In this document: positions 1 through 7,749 of the stretch, one piece after another
How the letters are laid out: each line of letters begins with the position of its first letter
How positions within the stretch are numbered: the stretch's first letter is position 1
NCBI RefSeq assembly: GCF_001424705.1
Contig: NZ_LMRA01000004.1
Location: 62,001 to 126,000 of the forward strand
Origin: Methylobacterium sp. Leaf465
Lineage (GTDB): Bacteria; Pseudomonadota; Alphaproteobacteria; Rhizobiales; Beijerinckiaceae
Direction: 5' to 3'
DNA: 64,000 nt
Translations under genes and position numbers: made by a program
Notes under the pieces: generated by a model
The model's input: the letters and a program-made list of their open reading frames with translations, nothing else
Told to the model about the DNA's origin: nothing
Databases searched by the model: none

Positions 1-618
1 GACGTTGCGGCCGATGAGGCCGGGATAGCGGTTGGGGCGTCCGTGGGCGATCACGTTGCCCTTCAGGTCGCAGAGCCAGAGGTCCAGATAGACCGTGTAG
101 GCGTCGAGGATGATGCCCAGCCGCCGGGTCGCGTGGGTGGCGGCTTCCGGGCTTGGTTCCGCCGCGCAGGCGACCAGGGCCGCGTCGGTGGCCCACCAGC
201 GCACGTCGCAGGTGCGCTCGTAGAGGTTGCGGTCGATGAGTTCGACGGCGTTGAGCGCGAGGTCGATCAGCCGTTGGGTCTGGGACTCGTCGGCGAAGCT
301 CCGGACCCGGACCTGGAGACCGGCGATGCGGTTCGAGAGTTCGACCTCGAGGGCGCGGGCGACGGTCTCGACCTCGGCGCCGATCGCCCGCACCTCCTGC
401 GCCACCACCGAGAAGCCGCGGCCCATCTCGCCGGCCCGGGAGGCCTCGATCAGGGCGTTGAGAGCGAGCATCTTCACCTGGCCGGTGATCGACTGGATGC
501 GCCGGCTCTTGTCCGAGGCGATGCGCTGGAGCGCCGCGATCTCGGTGGCAATGCCCCGCAGGTTGGTGGCATCGGCCACGCCGGGTCCCGTGCCAGCATC
601 ACTCGCCGTGTCGTGCAC
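1..618 (-). CDS. Methyl-accepting chemotaxis-type soluble sensor (C-terminus cut by window edge)
   Basis: The minus strand is open from 618 to the left edge, so the 3' end of the gene is missing. An N-terminal helical segment (about residues 15-70) contains the MCP hairpin-tip motif MLALNALIEASRAGE followed by GFSVVAQEVR, the part that contacts CheA/CheW. Behind it comes a region with RNLYERTCDVRWWATD and DLWLCDLKGNVIAHGRP, which resembles a Cache/PDC-type sensory fold. No membrane segment is visible, so a cytoplasmic receptor is likely. I chose GTG at 618 because GGAGG lies five bases upstream. GTG at 669 in the same frame is an alternative that adds 17 residues. The signalling part precedes the sensor part, the reverse of the usual MCP order. 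Confidence 0.75.
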   Translation of the reverse strand, partial: MHDTASDAGTGPGVADATNLRGIATEIAALQRIASDKSRRIQSITGQVKMLALNALIEASRAGEMGRGFSVVAQEVRAIGAEVETVARALEVELSNRIAGLQVRVRSFADESQTQRLIDLALNAVELIDRNLYERTCDVRWWATDAALVACAAEPSPEAATHATRRLGIILDAYTVYLDLWLCDLKGNVIAHGRPNRYPGLIGRNV

Positions 619-1170
619 ACCTGCCTCCAGCCATCGTCGGACGGGCCCCGTCCCCTCGCTGTCGAACACCGTACGCAACCAAGCTTAGAGTTCCATTAAA
701 ACCAATCGCTGCGCCTGCACATCCCAAAATAGACCCCGAAATTATCTTATGTTTCGCGCAGGCGTCCTAATACAGACATAGAATTCGCGCAGTCCAAGCA
801 CGTCTCCATACGGCGTCGAACACGATCGGCCCATCCTACCCGGACGCGATCAGGTCGAACTGTCCTCGGCGCAAGACACGCCCAAGGATCGACGAAGCGC
901 TCGTCCTCCCGCTGGCACCCGAACGTTCAGGATGACGGCGTCCAGGCGGACGGATACGCGGCAACCCCGGGCGGACGGCGCGAAGACCGGTGCGGCGCCG
1001 CCGCTCAGCTATGCATCGGAGGCAGGCTCAACCCGCCTCGATCACGGTTTCGCGACGAGATGAACCCCTGGGAGGGATCGATTCGCGCGCGCGGGTCGTT
1101 CTCACCGCGTCGGTGCCGGCCACGTCCCACGTCGGCGGCCCGCGCGTCGCGTCTCGAACACGGAATCGGA
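619..1170. other. Intergenic region, divergent upstream sequences
   Basis: About 550 bases without a convincing gene. An A/T-rich patch at roughly 690-790 stands out from the GC-rich surroundings and probably holds the promoter of the minus-strand chemotaxis gene. Reading frames continue upstream of the permease start at 1171 (for example from an ATG at 1060), but their content is arginine-rich and unlike coding sequence. I see no strong hairpin, RNA gene or repeat here. Confidence 0.5.
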
Positions 1171-3123
1171 ATGGCCCTGCGATCCCCCCCGAAGCCGTCC
1201 CTCGTCCCCCCGCGACCCACGCGCATCGCGGCCGCCGGCACGCCGACCCAGGCCGTGACGTCGCCGATCATCGTCGCCGCCCTGATCATGGTGGGACTGT
1301 ATGTCGGCCGCGACGTCCTCATCCCGATCGCCATCGCGATCCTGCTCTCCTTCGTCCTCGGCCCCCTGGTGAACCTGCTGCGGCGCTGGCATTTCGGCCG
1401 CTTCCTCTCGGTGGCGGCCTCGGTCCTCCTGGCGCTGGGCACCGCCGCCGCCCTGGCGACGCTGATCGGCGTGCAGCTCGCCGACATCGCCAAGGACGTG
1501 CCGCGCTACCGCAGCACGATCGAGCGCAAGATCGAGGGCCTCAACGACACGCCCGCCGGGCGCCTGGCCGGCTACGTCGCCAGCATCGGCCGGACGATGC
1601 ACGAGAGCCACGAGGAACCGAAGCCCGAAACCAAGCCGGAATCCCAGGCCAATCCGGCCCCGCCCGAGAAGGCGATCCTGGTGGAGGTCAAGGAGCGCGT
1701 GCCGGGTCCGGTGACCATGGCGGGCACGCTGATCTCGCCCATCCTGCACCCCCTCGCCACCATCGGCATCGTCTTCGTGGTGCTGCTCTTCCTGCTGATG
1801 CAGCGGGAGGACCTGCGCGACCGGATGATCCGGCTCGCCGGCTCCAGCGACCTCCACCGCACCACCGTGGCGATGGACGACGCCGCCAAGCGCCTCAGCC
1901 GCTACTTCCTGGTCCAGCTCGGCCTCAACGCCTCTTTCGGCCTCGTGGTCGGGATCGGGCTGTACCTCCTCGGCGTGCCGAATCCCGTCCTGTGGGGCAT
2001 CTTCTCGGCGCTGATGCGCTTCGTGCCCTATGTGGGCGCCTTCGTGTCGGCCCTGTTCCCCCTGGCGCTGGCCGCCGCGGTCGATCCCGGCTGGTCGATG
2101 GTGATCGGGACGCTGATCCTGTTCCTCATCCTCGAACCCCTGGTCGGGCACTTCATCGAGCCGATGCTCTACGGCCAGTCCACCGGCATGTCGCCCTTCG
2201 CGGTCCTGGTCTCGGCGCTGTTCTGGACCTGGCTCTGGGGACCCGTCGGCCTGCTCCTGTCCACGCCGCTGACGGTCTGCCTCGTGGTGCTCGGGCGCCA
2301 CGTGGACAAGCTCGAATTCCTCGATGTCCTGTTCGGCGACCGGCCGGCCCTCACTCCGGTGGAGAACTTCTACCAGCGCATCCTGGCCGACGACCCGGAG
2401 GAGGCGCAGGAGCATGCCGACCTCATCCTGAAGACCTGCTCGCTCACCGCCTATTACGACGAGGTGGTGGTGAGGGGCCTCGAGCTCGCCGCCCGGGACG
2501 CCGCCCGCGGCGTGCTCACCACCGAGCAGAAGAACGACATCCGGGCCAGTGTCGGCGGACTGATCGAGGAGATGGCCGACCGCGACGACCTGCGCGGCGA
2601 CACCGAGGCGAAGGCCGACCCCGACGCCCCGCGCCCGGACCCGGTGCCGGAAGCCTGGCGGCCCGACGGCACGGTGCTGTGCGTCGCCGGGCGCAGCTTC
2701 GTCGACGAGGCCGCCTGCGCGATCCTGGCCCAGCTCCTCGCCAAGCGCGGGATCGGCACCCGGGTGGTGCCGTTCGCCGACGTGGCACGGGCGCGGATCG
2801 ACGCCTTCGATCCCGGCCCGGCAAAGCTCGTCTGCATCGTGTCGATGGCGATCAGCGGCGAGCCCACGCACCTGCGCCGGCTGGCCGACCGCCTGCACCG
2901 CAAGCTCCCGGGCGCCTGCTTCGTCCTCGGCCTGTGGCAGGCGGACGATGCCAGCCTCGACGAGGCGACCCGGCGCCGGGCGGTGGAGGCCGACATCCAC
3001 GTGTCGTCCCTGAAGGCCGCCGTGGAGGCCGTCGTGGCCGCCGCGCACGGGACCCGTCGTCCGGCCGACGAACCGCCCGCGGTCGAGACGAAATTCGCCC
3101 CGGTCCAACCGATGCCGGTCTGA
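1171..3123 (+). CDS. AI-2E family permease with extra C-terminal Rossmann-like domain
   Basis: Inner-membrane protein of about 650 residues. The first half has the layout of the AI-2E transporter (PerM/TqsA/YdiK) family: hydrophobic segments near residues 30-50 and 65-100, a soluble insert rich in Pro/Glu/Lys (about 150-180), then several more membrane segments to about residue 370, including the family-like stretch GIGLYLLGVPNPVLWGIFSA. The family averages about 350 residues. The last 280 are soluble, and residues about 500-625 alternate strands and helices (VLCVAGRSFVDEAACAILA, then LVCIVSMA, then CFVLGLW) like a B12-binding or Rossmann fold without the cobalamin His motif. Substrate is unknown; family members export varied small solutes. 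ATG at 1171 is preferred over ATG 1060, whose added 37 residues look non-coding. Confidence 0.85.
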   Translation: MALRSPPKPSLVPPRPTRIAAAGTPTQAVTSPIIVAALIMVGLYVGRDVLIPIAIAILLSFVLGPLVNLLRRWHFGRFLSVAASVLLALGTAAALATLIGVQLADIAKDVPRYRSTIERKIEGLNDTPAGRLAGYVASIGRTMHESHEEPKPETKPESQANPAPPEKAILVEVKERVPGPVTMAGTLISPILHPLATIGIVFVVLLFLLMQREDLRDRMIRLAGSSDLHRTTVAMDDAAKRLSRYFLVQLGLNASFGLVVGIGLYLLGVPNPVLWGIFSALMRFVPYVGAFVSALFPLALAAAVDPGWSMVIGTLILFLILEPLVGHFIEPMLYGQSTGMSPFAVLVSALFWTWLWGPVGLLLSTPLTVCLVVLGRHVDKLEFLDVLFGDRPALTPVENFYQRILADDPEEAQEHADLILKTCSLTAYYDEVVVRGLELAARDAARGVLTTEQKNDIRASVGGLIEEMADRDDLRGDTEAKADPDAPRPDPVPEAWRPDGTVLCVAGRSFVDEAACAILAQLLAKRGIGTRVVPFADVARARIDAFDPGPAKLVCIVSMAISGEPTHLRRLADRLHRKLPGACFVLGLWQADDASLDEATRRRAVEADIHVSSLKAAVEAVVAAAHGTRRPADEPPAVETKFAPVQPMPV

Positions 3124-3243
3124 CGGCACGGTTTTGGGCTTGACCGCCGCCCCCTCCCTCCGCTTCGCTCCCCGACCATCCCGATGGATCTCTGCCGGAT
3201 GGGGCTTTGTCCGGCGGGCACCGACCGGAAGAGGGGTATGCCG

Positions 3244-4032
3244 ATGAGCGTCGTCGATCTCGCGCGGTTCATGGACGATCTCGCCGCGGCCTCGGGACAG
3301 GCGATCCTGCCCTTCTTCCGCGCCGCCTTCGGCATGGACGACAAGGCGCGGGGCGGGGTGGCCTTCGATCCGGTGACGGAGGCGGACCGGGCCGCCGAGG
3401 TGGCCATGCGGGGCATGATCCGGCGCGACCTGCCGACCCACGGCATCCTCGGCGAAGAGTTCGGGTCCGAAAACCTCGAGGCCGAATGCGTTTGGGTCCT
3501 GGACCCCATCGACGGCACCCGCGCCTTCGTCGCTGGCCTGCCCACCTGGGGCACCCTGATCGGCCTGACCCATCACGGGGCGCCGGTGCGCGGCCTGATG
3601 CACCAGCCCTATCTCGGCGAACTGTTCTCGGGCGACGGCGCCCAGGCCCGCCTGCGGTCGCCCCGCGGCGAACGCAGGCTGCTGACCCGCCGCGGCACCG
3701 CCCTCGACCAGGCGGTCCTCGCCACCACCGACCCGCGCCTGTTCGCGAATGGGGCGGAGCGGGAGCGCTTCCTCGACCTGGAGGGCGCGGTGCGCCTCTC
3801 CCGCTACGGCACCGACTGCTACGCCTACTGCATGCTGGCGGCCGGGCAGATCGACCTGGTGGTGGAGGCCGGGCTCAAGCCCTACGACATCGTCGCGCTG
3901 ATCCCGATCATCGAGGGCGCCGGCGGCATCGTGACGACCTGGGACGGCGGACCGGCGACGGGGGGCGGGCGCATCGTCGCCGCCGGGGACCGCCGCCTGC
4001 ACGAGGCGGCCCTGCGCCACCTCAATCCGTGA
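3244..4032 (+). CDS. Inositol-monophosphatase-family phosphatase, HisN type
   Basis: 262-residue Mg-dependent phosphatase of the IMPase superfamily. The metal-binding motif GEEFG lies at about residue 70, the signature WVLDPIDGTRAF at about 84-95, and the C-terminal Asp motif as KPYDIVAL near 213. This form is typical of the histidinol-phosphatase (HisN) and related branch found in Alphaproteobacteria, so histidine biosynthesis is the leading guess; inositol or 3'-phosphoadenosine phosphatase activity cannot be excluded. ATG at 3244 is selected because AGGGG sits seven bases upstream; the in-frame ATG at 3238 overlaps that site. The gene stands alone on this strand after the permease. Confidence 0.85.
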   Translation: MSVVDLARFMDDLAAASGQAILPFFRAAFGMDDKARGGVAFDPVTEADRAAEVAMRGMIRRDLPTHGILGEEFGSENLEAECVWVLDPIDGTRAFVAGLPTWGTLIGLTHHGAPVRGLMHQPYLGELFSGDGAQARLRSPRGERRLLTRRGTALDQAVLATTDPRLFANGAERERFLDLEGAVRLSRYGTDCYAYCMLAAGQIDLVVEAGLKPYDIVALIPIIEGAGGIVTTWDGGPATGGGRIVAAGDRRLHEAALRHLNP

Positions 4033-4203
4033 GGCGCACGGCTTTTTGACGCTCCTCGGGGCTCACCCGCCCAGTGGTCCAGCTCTGGCCCTTGGTCCTC
4101 CCTCGGGAGGCCTACAAAGAACAGTCAGCGGCAACCCGATCGAGTCGCTCCGGACGACCGCCGTCGGATCGGGAGCGGACATTCTTCCGTAATGGGCGGA
4201 TCC

Positions 4204-4767
4204 CTACGCGGGGAGAAGGCCGGTCGCGCGATAGTGGTCGATGAGAGTGTCGAAGAGCGAGAGATCTGCTCGACCTCTCGCCATGAGTTGGGCGCCCGCA
4301 ACGGCCGCGTAAATGGCGCCCGCCCGCCCGTCGCTGTCGACCGCCTCCACCACCCCCGCTGCGGTCAAAGCGTCGCTCAACCAAGCGACGTTCACCTCGG
4401 CAAAGGCCCGCACCTCGTGCTTCACGACGTCCGGCAGATCGTCGTATTCGGCCGTCATGAAGCTCGACAGGCACATGCGGTTGTCGTTCTGCAAGGACGT
4501 GCGAAAAATCTCGGGATATCTGTGCAGACTGGCAAGAGGGTCAGACGCTTGGTTCGAGATGGCGTCGAGATCGGCGGCGATGTCTTCCCAATAGCGCTTC
4601 GCAACCGCCACACCGAGTTCGGCCTTGCCCGGGAAATGGTAGTAGACACTCGCTGCCTTGATGCCGACCTCGGCCGCAAGATCGCGGAAGTTCAAGCCAG
4701 CGTAGCCATGCGCCATCGCCGTCCGCTTCGCTGCTGCGAGGATCGCCTCCTTGTTGTCTGCCTTCAT
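4204..4767 (-). CDS. TetR family transcriptional repressor
   Basis: 187 residues, the normal TetR length. The N-terminal helix-turn-helix spans about residues 8-50 with the conserved core GYAGLNFRDLAAEVGIKAAS followed by VYYHFPGKAEL. The remaining helices form the ligand and dimer domain; CLSSFMTAEY in its middle resembles the AcrR/YxaF-like branch. It is transcribed away from the GST gene at 4877, with 109 bases between the two starts, and two copies of a 22-base element occupy that gap. The simplest reading is a repressor controlling itself and the GST gene in response to an electrophile or other small ligand, which the sequence does not identify. Confidence 0.9.
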   Translation of the reverse strand: MKADNKEAILAAAKRTAMAHGYAGLNFRDLAAEVGIKAASVYYHFPGKAELGVAVAKRYWEDIAADLDAISNQASDPLASLHRYPEIFRTSLQNDNRMCLSSFMTAEYDDLPDVVKHEVRAFAEVNVAWLSDALTAAGVVEAVDSDGRAGAIYAAVAGAQLMARGRADLSLFDTLIDHYRATGLLPA

Positions 4768-4790
4768 CGCGCCGCCTCGCGTTCCTTCAG

Positions 4791-4812
4791 TGCCTGCCAG
4801 TTGGCAGATAGG
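4791..4812. promoter_or_regulatory. Candidate TetR operator, copy 1
   Basis: A 22-base element with an inner perfect dyad CTGCCA-GT-TGGCAG. It lies 24 bases upstream of the tetR start and immediately upstream of a TTGACC hexamer that could be the -35 of the GST promoter. Fifteen or more of its 22 positions recur in a second copy 55 bases downstream. Confidence 0.6.
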
Positions 4813-4814
4813 TG

Positions 4815-4843
4815 TTGACCGATCGAAAGGACAGCCCTAGCTC
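4815..4843 (+). promoter_or_regulatory. Possible GST promoter between the two operators
   Basis: TTGACC at 4815-4820 is a good -35 match; 17 bases later TAGCTC at 4838-4843 is a poor -10. The pair is bracketed exactly by the two operator copies, which is why it is listed. The -10 assignment is uncertain. Confidence 0.35.
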
Positions 4844-4845
4844 TC

Positions 4846-4867
4846 CGCCTGCCTACTGACAGACAGG
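4846..4867. promoter_or_regulatory. Candidate TetR operator, copy 2
   Basis: Second copy of the 22-base element, sharing GCCTGCC at the left and the CAGA-AGG end at the right with copy 1, while the central bases differ. Its right end runs into the ribosome binding site AGGGAG of the GST gene at 4877, so a bound repressor would block both initiation and early elongation. Confidence 0.55.
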
Positions 4868-4876
4868 GAGATTTGA

Positions 4877-5587
4877 ATGACCACCGAGACCGCGTCCCGC
4901 CTCCAGCTTTTCACCTCGCCCTCGGCATTCCCGAATCCGCAACGTCTGCGCATCTTCCTGTACGAGAAAGGCATCGCGGATCACTTCGCCGAACGGGTCT
5001 ACGACATGTCACCGGGCGGCGAGCAACGGCAGTGGCCGCACCTGAAGATGAACCCCTGGGGCGAAACGCCGACCCTCAAGCTGGAGGATGGGAGCGTCCT
5101 CTCGGAGACGGCCGCGATCGTTCGATATCTCGATCAGGCGTTCCCCGGTCGGCGCATCATGGGTGAAGACCCCTTGCAGCAGGGGCTCGACACGATGTGG
5201 GACAACCGCATCTGGGTGCACATCCTCTACCGGATCGTCACCGCGTTCCACGTTCTGCATCAGGGCCTGGGGCCGAAGCTCGAACTCACCAGCAACCCGG
5301 CCTGGGGCGAACATTGCCGCAAGGAAGCCCTGGCGCATGCGAGCCTGGTGAACCAGCATCTGTCGGACGGTCGCGAATGGCTTCTCGGCGGCGCGGCACC
5401 CACCTTCTCGGACATCACCATGGCGACCGCCATTGCCTTCTCGAAGTTCCCGGTCAACGCCACGCCGCTGGATGAGCGCTTCGAGCACATCGACGCATTC
5501 TGGAAGCGCTGGCAGCAGCGCCCGGCCTTCCAAGCGGCCTATGCGGACCGTCAGAGCGGCATCGCGGAGTTGGACGACCGCACCTGA
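4877..5587 (+). CDS. Glutathione S-transferase family protein
   Basis: 236-residue cytosolic GST. The N-terminal thioredoxin-like domain covers about residues 9-92: FTSPSAFPNPQRLRIFLYEK carries the likely catalytic Ser/Thr region, NPWGETPTL the cis-Pro loop, and LSETAAIVRYL the gamma-glutamyl-binding Ser. The all-helical domain follows (about 105-225), with the capping motif FSDITMATAIAF. It would conjugate or reduce electrophilic substrates with glutathione; the substrate is not evident. ATG follows AGGGAG at a six-base spacing. Its divergent TetR neighbour and paired operators suggest inducible detoxification. Confidence 0.9.
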   Translation: MTTETASRLQLFTSPSAFPNPQRLRIFLYEKGIADHFAERVYDMSPGGEQRQWPHLKMNPWGETPTLKLEDGSVLSETAAIVRYLDQAFPGRRIMGEDPLQQGLDTMWDNRIWVHILYRIVTAFHVLHQGLGPKLELTSNPAWGEHCRKEALAHASLVNQHLSDGREWLLGGAAPTFSDITMATAIAFSKFPVNATPLDERFEHIDAFWKRWQQRPAFQAAYADRQSGIAELDDRT

Positions 5588-5646
5588 TCCTGAAGCGCAC
5601 GCCCCTCCTTGCTCCCGAGTCCTGCGCCGCTTCCCGCTCCTGACGC

Positions 5647-6630
5647 TCACGCCTCCTGCCGCACGCGCGTGTCGGTCGGTTCCGTCGCGTCGGAGCCGGG
5701 CATGAAGGCGTCGAAGGCCGCCCAGAAGTCCTGCCGGATGCTGTCGCGCTCCGACAGGATCTCGTGCCGGGCATCGGGCAGCACCAGGATGTGCCCGGCG
5801 CGCAGGCGGCGGGCGAACCGCTCGGTGGTGGAGGTGCCGCAGACGGGGTCGGCGCCTGCCGCAACGATGAGGGTCGGCACCGAGATTCGGCCCGGCACGC
5901 GCGGGTCGGCGAGGCGCTTCATCGCCCGGAAGGCGCTCGCGAGCCAGGCAATGCTCGGATCGCCCACGGCACCGGCCCCGACATCCCGGGCGGCCGCCGC
6001 GTTGCGGGCGTAGCGCTTCGGATCGCGGCACAGGCGATTGTCCGGATAGGGCTTCGTCGCGATCGAAACCGCCGAGCCGAAGGGGATGTAACGCCGGCCC
6101 CACCCGATCGCGTGCAGGGTGCCGGCCAGGAGGGCCGCCCCGGCCGGCCATCGTACCATCCGGATCGACAGCATCGGCGCCACCATGACGACGCGCCGGA
6201 ACGGCAACCAGCCGTCATGGGCACCGGTCAGGGCGACGGCCCCGCCCATCGAGTGCGCGAGGCAGAGATGCGGATGCGGCATCAGGGGATGCAGGATCGC
6301 ATCCGTGATCGCCTTCAGGTCGAGGCGGTAATCGTCGAAATGGGCGACGTGGCCCCGATGCGGATCGTCGACCTGCCGCTGCGACTCGCCCTGTCCGCGC
6401 CAGTCGAAGGCCACGACGGCGAAGCCCCGCCCGCGCAGGTCCGCGATCGTCTCGTAATACTTCTCGATGAACTCGGCCCGGCCCTGGAGGAGGCAGACGG
6501 TGCCCTTCACCAGGCGGGTGGTCGGACGCCAATGGGCGGCCCGCAGCTCGAGTCCGTCATCGGTGCGCACCGCCTTCAGGGCACCGCCCGGTGGAACGGG
6601 ATTGTCCGGGGTGGAACGCAGGGTCAGCAT
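5647..6630 (-). CDS. Alpha/beta hydrolase, lysophospholipase (PldB)-like
   Basis: 327-residue serine hydrolase of the monoacylglycerol lipase/PldB group (Hydrolase_4). The nucleophile elbow LAHSMGGAV places Ser at about residue 127. The strand-turn VVAFDWRGQGES near 72-83 is the family hallmark. The Asp and His of the triad are expected near GADPVCG and DARHEILSERD in the C-terminal third. No signal peptide is seen, so it probably acts in the cytoplasm on lysophospholipids or monoglycerides. The gene lies alone between the GST and Hsp20 genes. Confidence 0.88.
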   Translation of the reverse strand: MLTLRSTPDNPVPPGGALKAVRTDDGLELRAAHWRPTTRLVKGTVCLLQGRAEFIEKYYETIADLRGRGFAVVAFDWRGQGESQRQVDDPHRGHVAHFDDYRLDLKAITDAILHPLMPHPHLCLAHSMGGAVALTGAHDGWLPFRRVVMVAPMLSIRMVRWPAGAALLAGTLHAIGWGRRYIPFGSAVSIATKPYPDNRLCRDPKRYARNAAAARDVGAGAVGDPSIAWLASAFRAMKRLADPRVPGRISVPTLIVAAGADPVCGTSTTERFARRLRAGHILVLPDARHEILSERDSIRQDFWAAFDAFMPGSDATEPTDTRVRQEA

Positions 6631-6722
6631 CGACGCAGTCTCGCGGCAAGAAAGGAACCGAATTTTTTGGCCGAGGCGCCGGCTGAGGCTCTTGCGAGGC
6701 TGAAACCCGGCTCCGATATTAG

Positions 6723-6812
6723 GTGAGCACCGGCCAATACGGCGGTGCGACTGGTCCGGCCCTCGGGCGGACCCAGAACCAGCATGTTGCTTCTTACGGA
6801 GAATATGTGATG
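6723..6812 (+). promoter_or_regulatory. ROSE-like RNA thermometer in the hsp20 leader
   Basis: Three successive stems can be drawn in the leader. The first pairs GCACCG (6727-6732) with CGGTGC (6743-6748). The second is a 26-base hairpin at 6751-6776 with a single bulged C. The third pairs the TTGCTTCTT segment (6787-6795) with the Shine-Dalgarno and start region (6799-6809), containing mismatches and a bulged G. A short U-U-G-C-U anti-Shine-Dalgarno with imperfect pairing just before an Hsp20 start codon is the hallmark of ROSE elements in rhizobial small heat-shock genes. Pairing was judged by eye only. Confidence 0.55.
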
Positions 6813-7283
6813 CGTCAGTTCGACCTTGCTCCCCTTTATCGCTCCACCGTCGGTTTCGACCGCCTGTTCTCGGCCCTCGACCAGTTCGTGAGCGCCGACG
6901 CGGCCCCGACCTATCCGCCCTACAACATCGAGCGCACCGGCGAGAACGCCTACCGGATCACGGTGGCGGTGGCCGGCTTCACGGAGTCCGATCTCGCGAT
7001 CGAGGTGAAGGAGAATGCGCTGACGCTGAAGGGCGAGCGTCAGTCCGATCCCGCCAAGCCGGCGGAATTCCTGCACCAGGGCATCGCGGCCCGCGCCTTC
7101 GAGCGTCGGTTCCAGTTGGCGGACTACGTCCAGGTGACGGGGGCCGCCCTCGAGAACGGCCTCCTCCACATCGATCTCGTCCGCGAGATTCCGGAGGCGA
7201 AGAAGCCGCGTCAGATCCAGATCGCCACCGGCCGCACCCCGCGAGCGCCTGTGATCGAGGGCTCGACGCAGCAGGCCGCCTGA
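6810..7283 (+). CDS. Small heat-shock protein, Hsp20/alpha-crystallin family
   Basis: 157 residues, close to IbpA/HspA length. The N-terminal segment DLAPLYRSTVGFDRLFSAL is the class A rhizobial sHSP start. The alpha-crystallin domain runs from about residue 33 (PPYNIER) to about 128, with AVAGF and the conserved strand FERRFQLADYVQV, then the ENGLLHIDL strand. The usual C-terminal I-X-I motif is present as IQI (RQIQIAT). It acts as an ATP-independent holdase on unfolding proteins. ATG 6810 is preferred because ACGGAGAA precedes it; an upstream in-frame GTG at 6723 would place the start inside the leader structure. A strong terminator follows. Confidence 0.93.
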   Translation: MRQFDLAPLYRSTVGFDRLFSALDQFVSADAAPTYPPYNIERTGENAYRITVAVAGFTESDLAIEVKENALTLKGERQSDPAKPAEFLHQGIAARAFERRFQLADYVQVTGAALENGLLHIDLVREIPEAKKPRQIQIATGRTPRAPVIEGSTQQAA

Positions 7284-7304
7284 TCGGCCCAGACGGACGT
7301 TCGG

Positions 7305-7335
7305 AGCGCCCCGGTCCCGTGGCCGGGGCGCTTTC
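7305..7335 (+). terminator. Rho-independent-type terminator after hsp20
   Basis: Ten-base perfect arms AGCGCCCCGG and CCGGGGCGCT with an eight-base loop, followed by TTCCC. It lies 21 bases after the hsp20 stop codon. Confidence 0.75.
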
Positions 7336-7356
7336 CCATGGGGCGATGCGATCGCG

Positions 7357-7662
7357 TCAGAAACCGCCGTCGAACCAGTCGCTGCGGCTCGGCTCCTTGC
7401 AGCGGTAGCCGATGAAGCAGCGCGGCGTATCCTGTGCCGGCACGAAGGCCGGGACCGTGATCTCGGTGACCTCGCAGAAGCTGCGATCGCGCACGAAGCG
7501 GTCATAGGTCTGCCCGCCGGTTCCGAGCACGAGGCCGCCCCGCCGGTCCACCAGCCCCTTGGCCTGACCGCAGGACATGGCAACCGTCGAGGCCCGCTGC
7601 GCGAGCGCCGGGACGCTGCAGAGGGCGAGAACGAGGGCGGCGAGGGCGACGCGGTTCGGCAT
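7357..7662 (-). CDS. Small secreted protein of unknown function
   Basis: 101 residues with a clear Sec signal peptide (hydrophobic core VALAALVLALCSVPALAQ, predicted cleavage after ALA near residue 21). The mature part has four cysteines, including MSCGQAKGLVDRRGG and the end FIGYRCKEPSRSDWF, so two disulfides in the periplasm are plausible. I do not recognise a named domain; similar short Cys-containing secreted proteins are common in Rhizobiales. Monocistronic, convergent with hsp20. Confidence 0.7.
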   Translation of the reverse strand: MPNRVALAALVLALCSVPALAQRASTVAMSCGQAKGLVDRRGGLVLGTGGQTYDRFVRDRSFCEVTEITVPAFVPAQDTPRCFIGYRCKEPSRSDWFDGGF

Positions 7663-7749
7663 GGCGGGCCAACGCGCAGCCCGCCCGGTCGATCCCGCGA
7701 GAGAGACGCGGAACGCCCCACGCCTAGGCTCCTCGACCGCCGGGTGCGA

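Noticed and set aside
3184..3243. Earlier start for the HisN-type phosphatase at 3184
   Set aside because: The added 20 residues are not family-like, and the ribosome site AGGGG is placed for ATG 3244.
1102..4020. Very long open frame on the minus strand (about 970 codons)
   Set aside because: It is the antisense shadow of the permease and phosphatase genes, which have clear domain motifs. Its product is rich in Arg, Gly, His and Gln with no recognisable fold.
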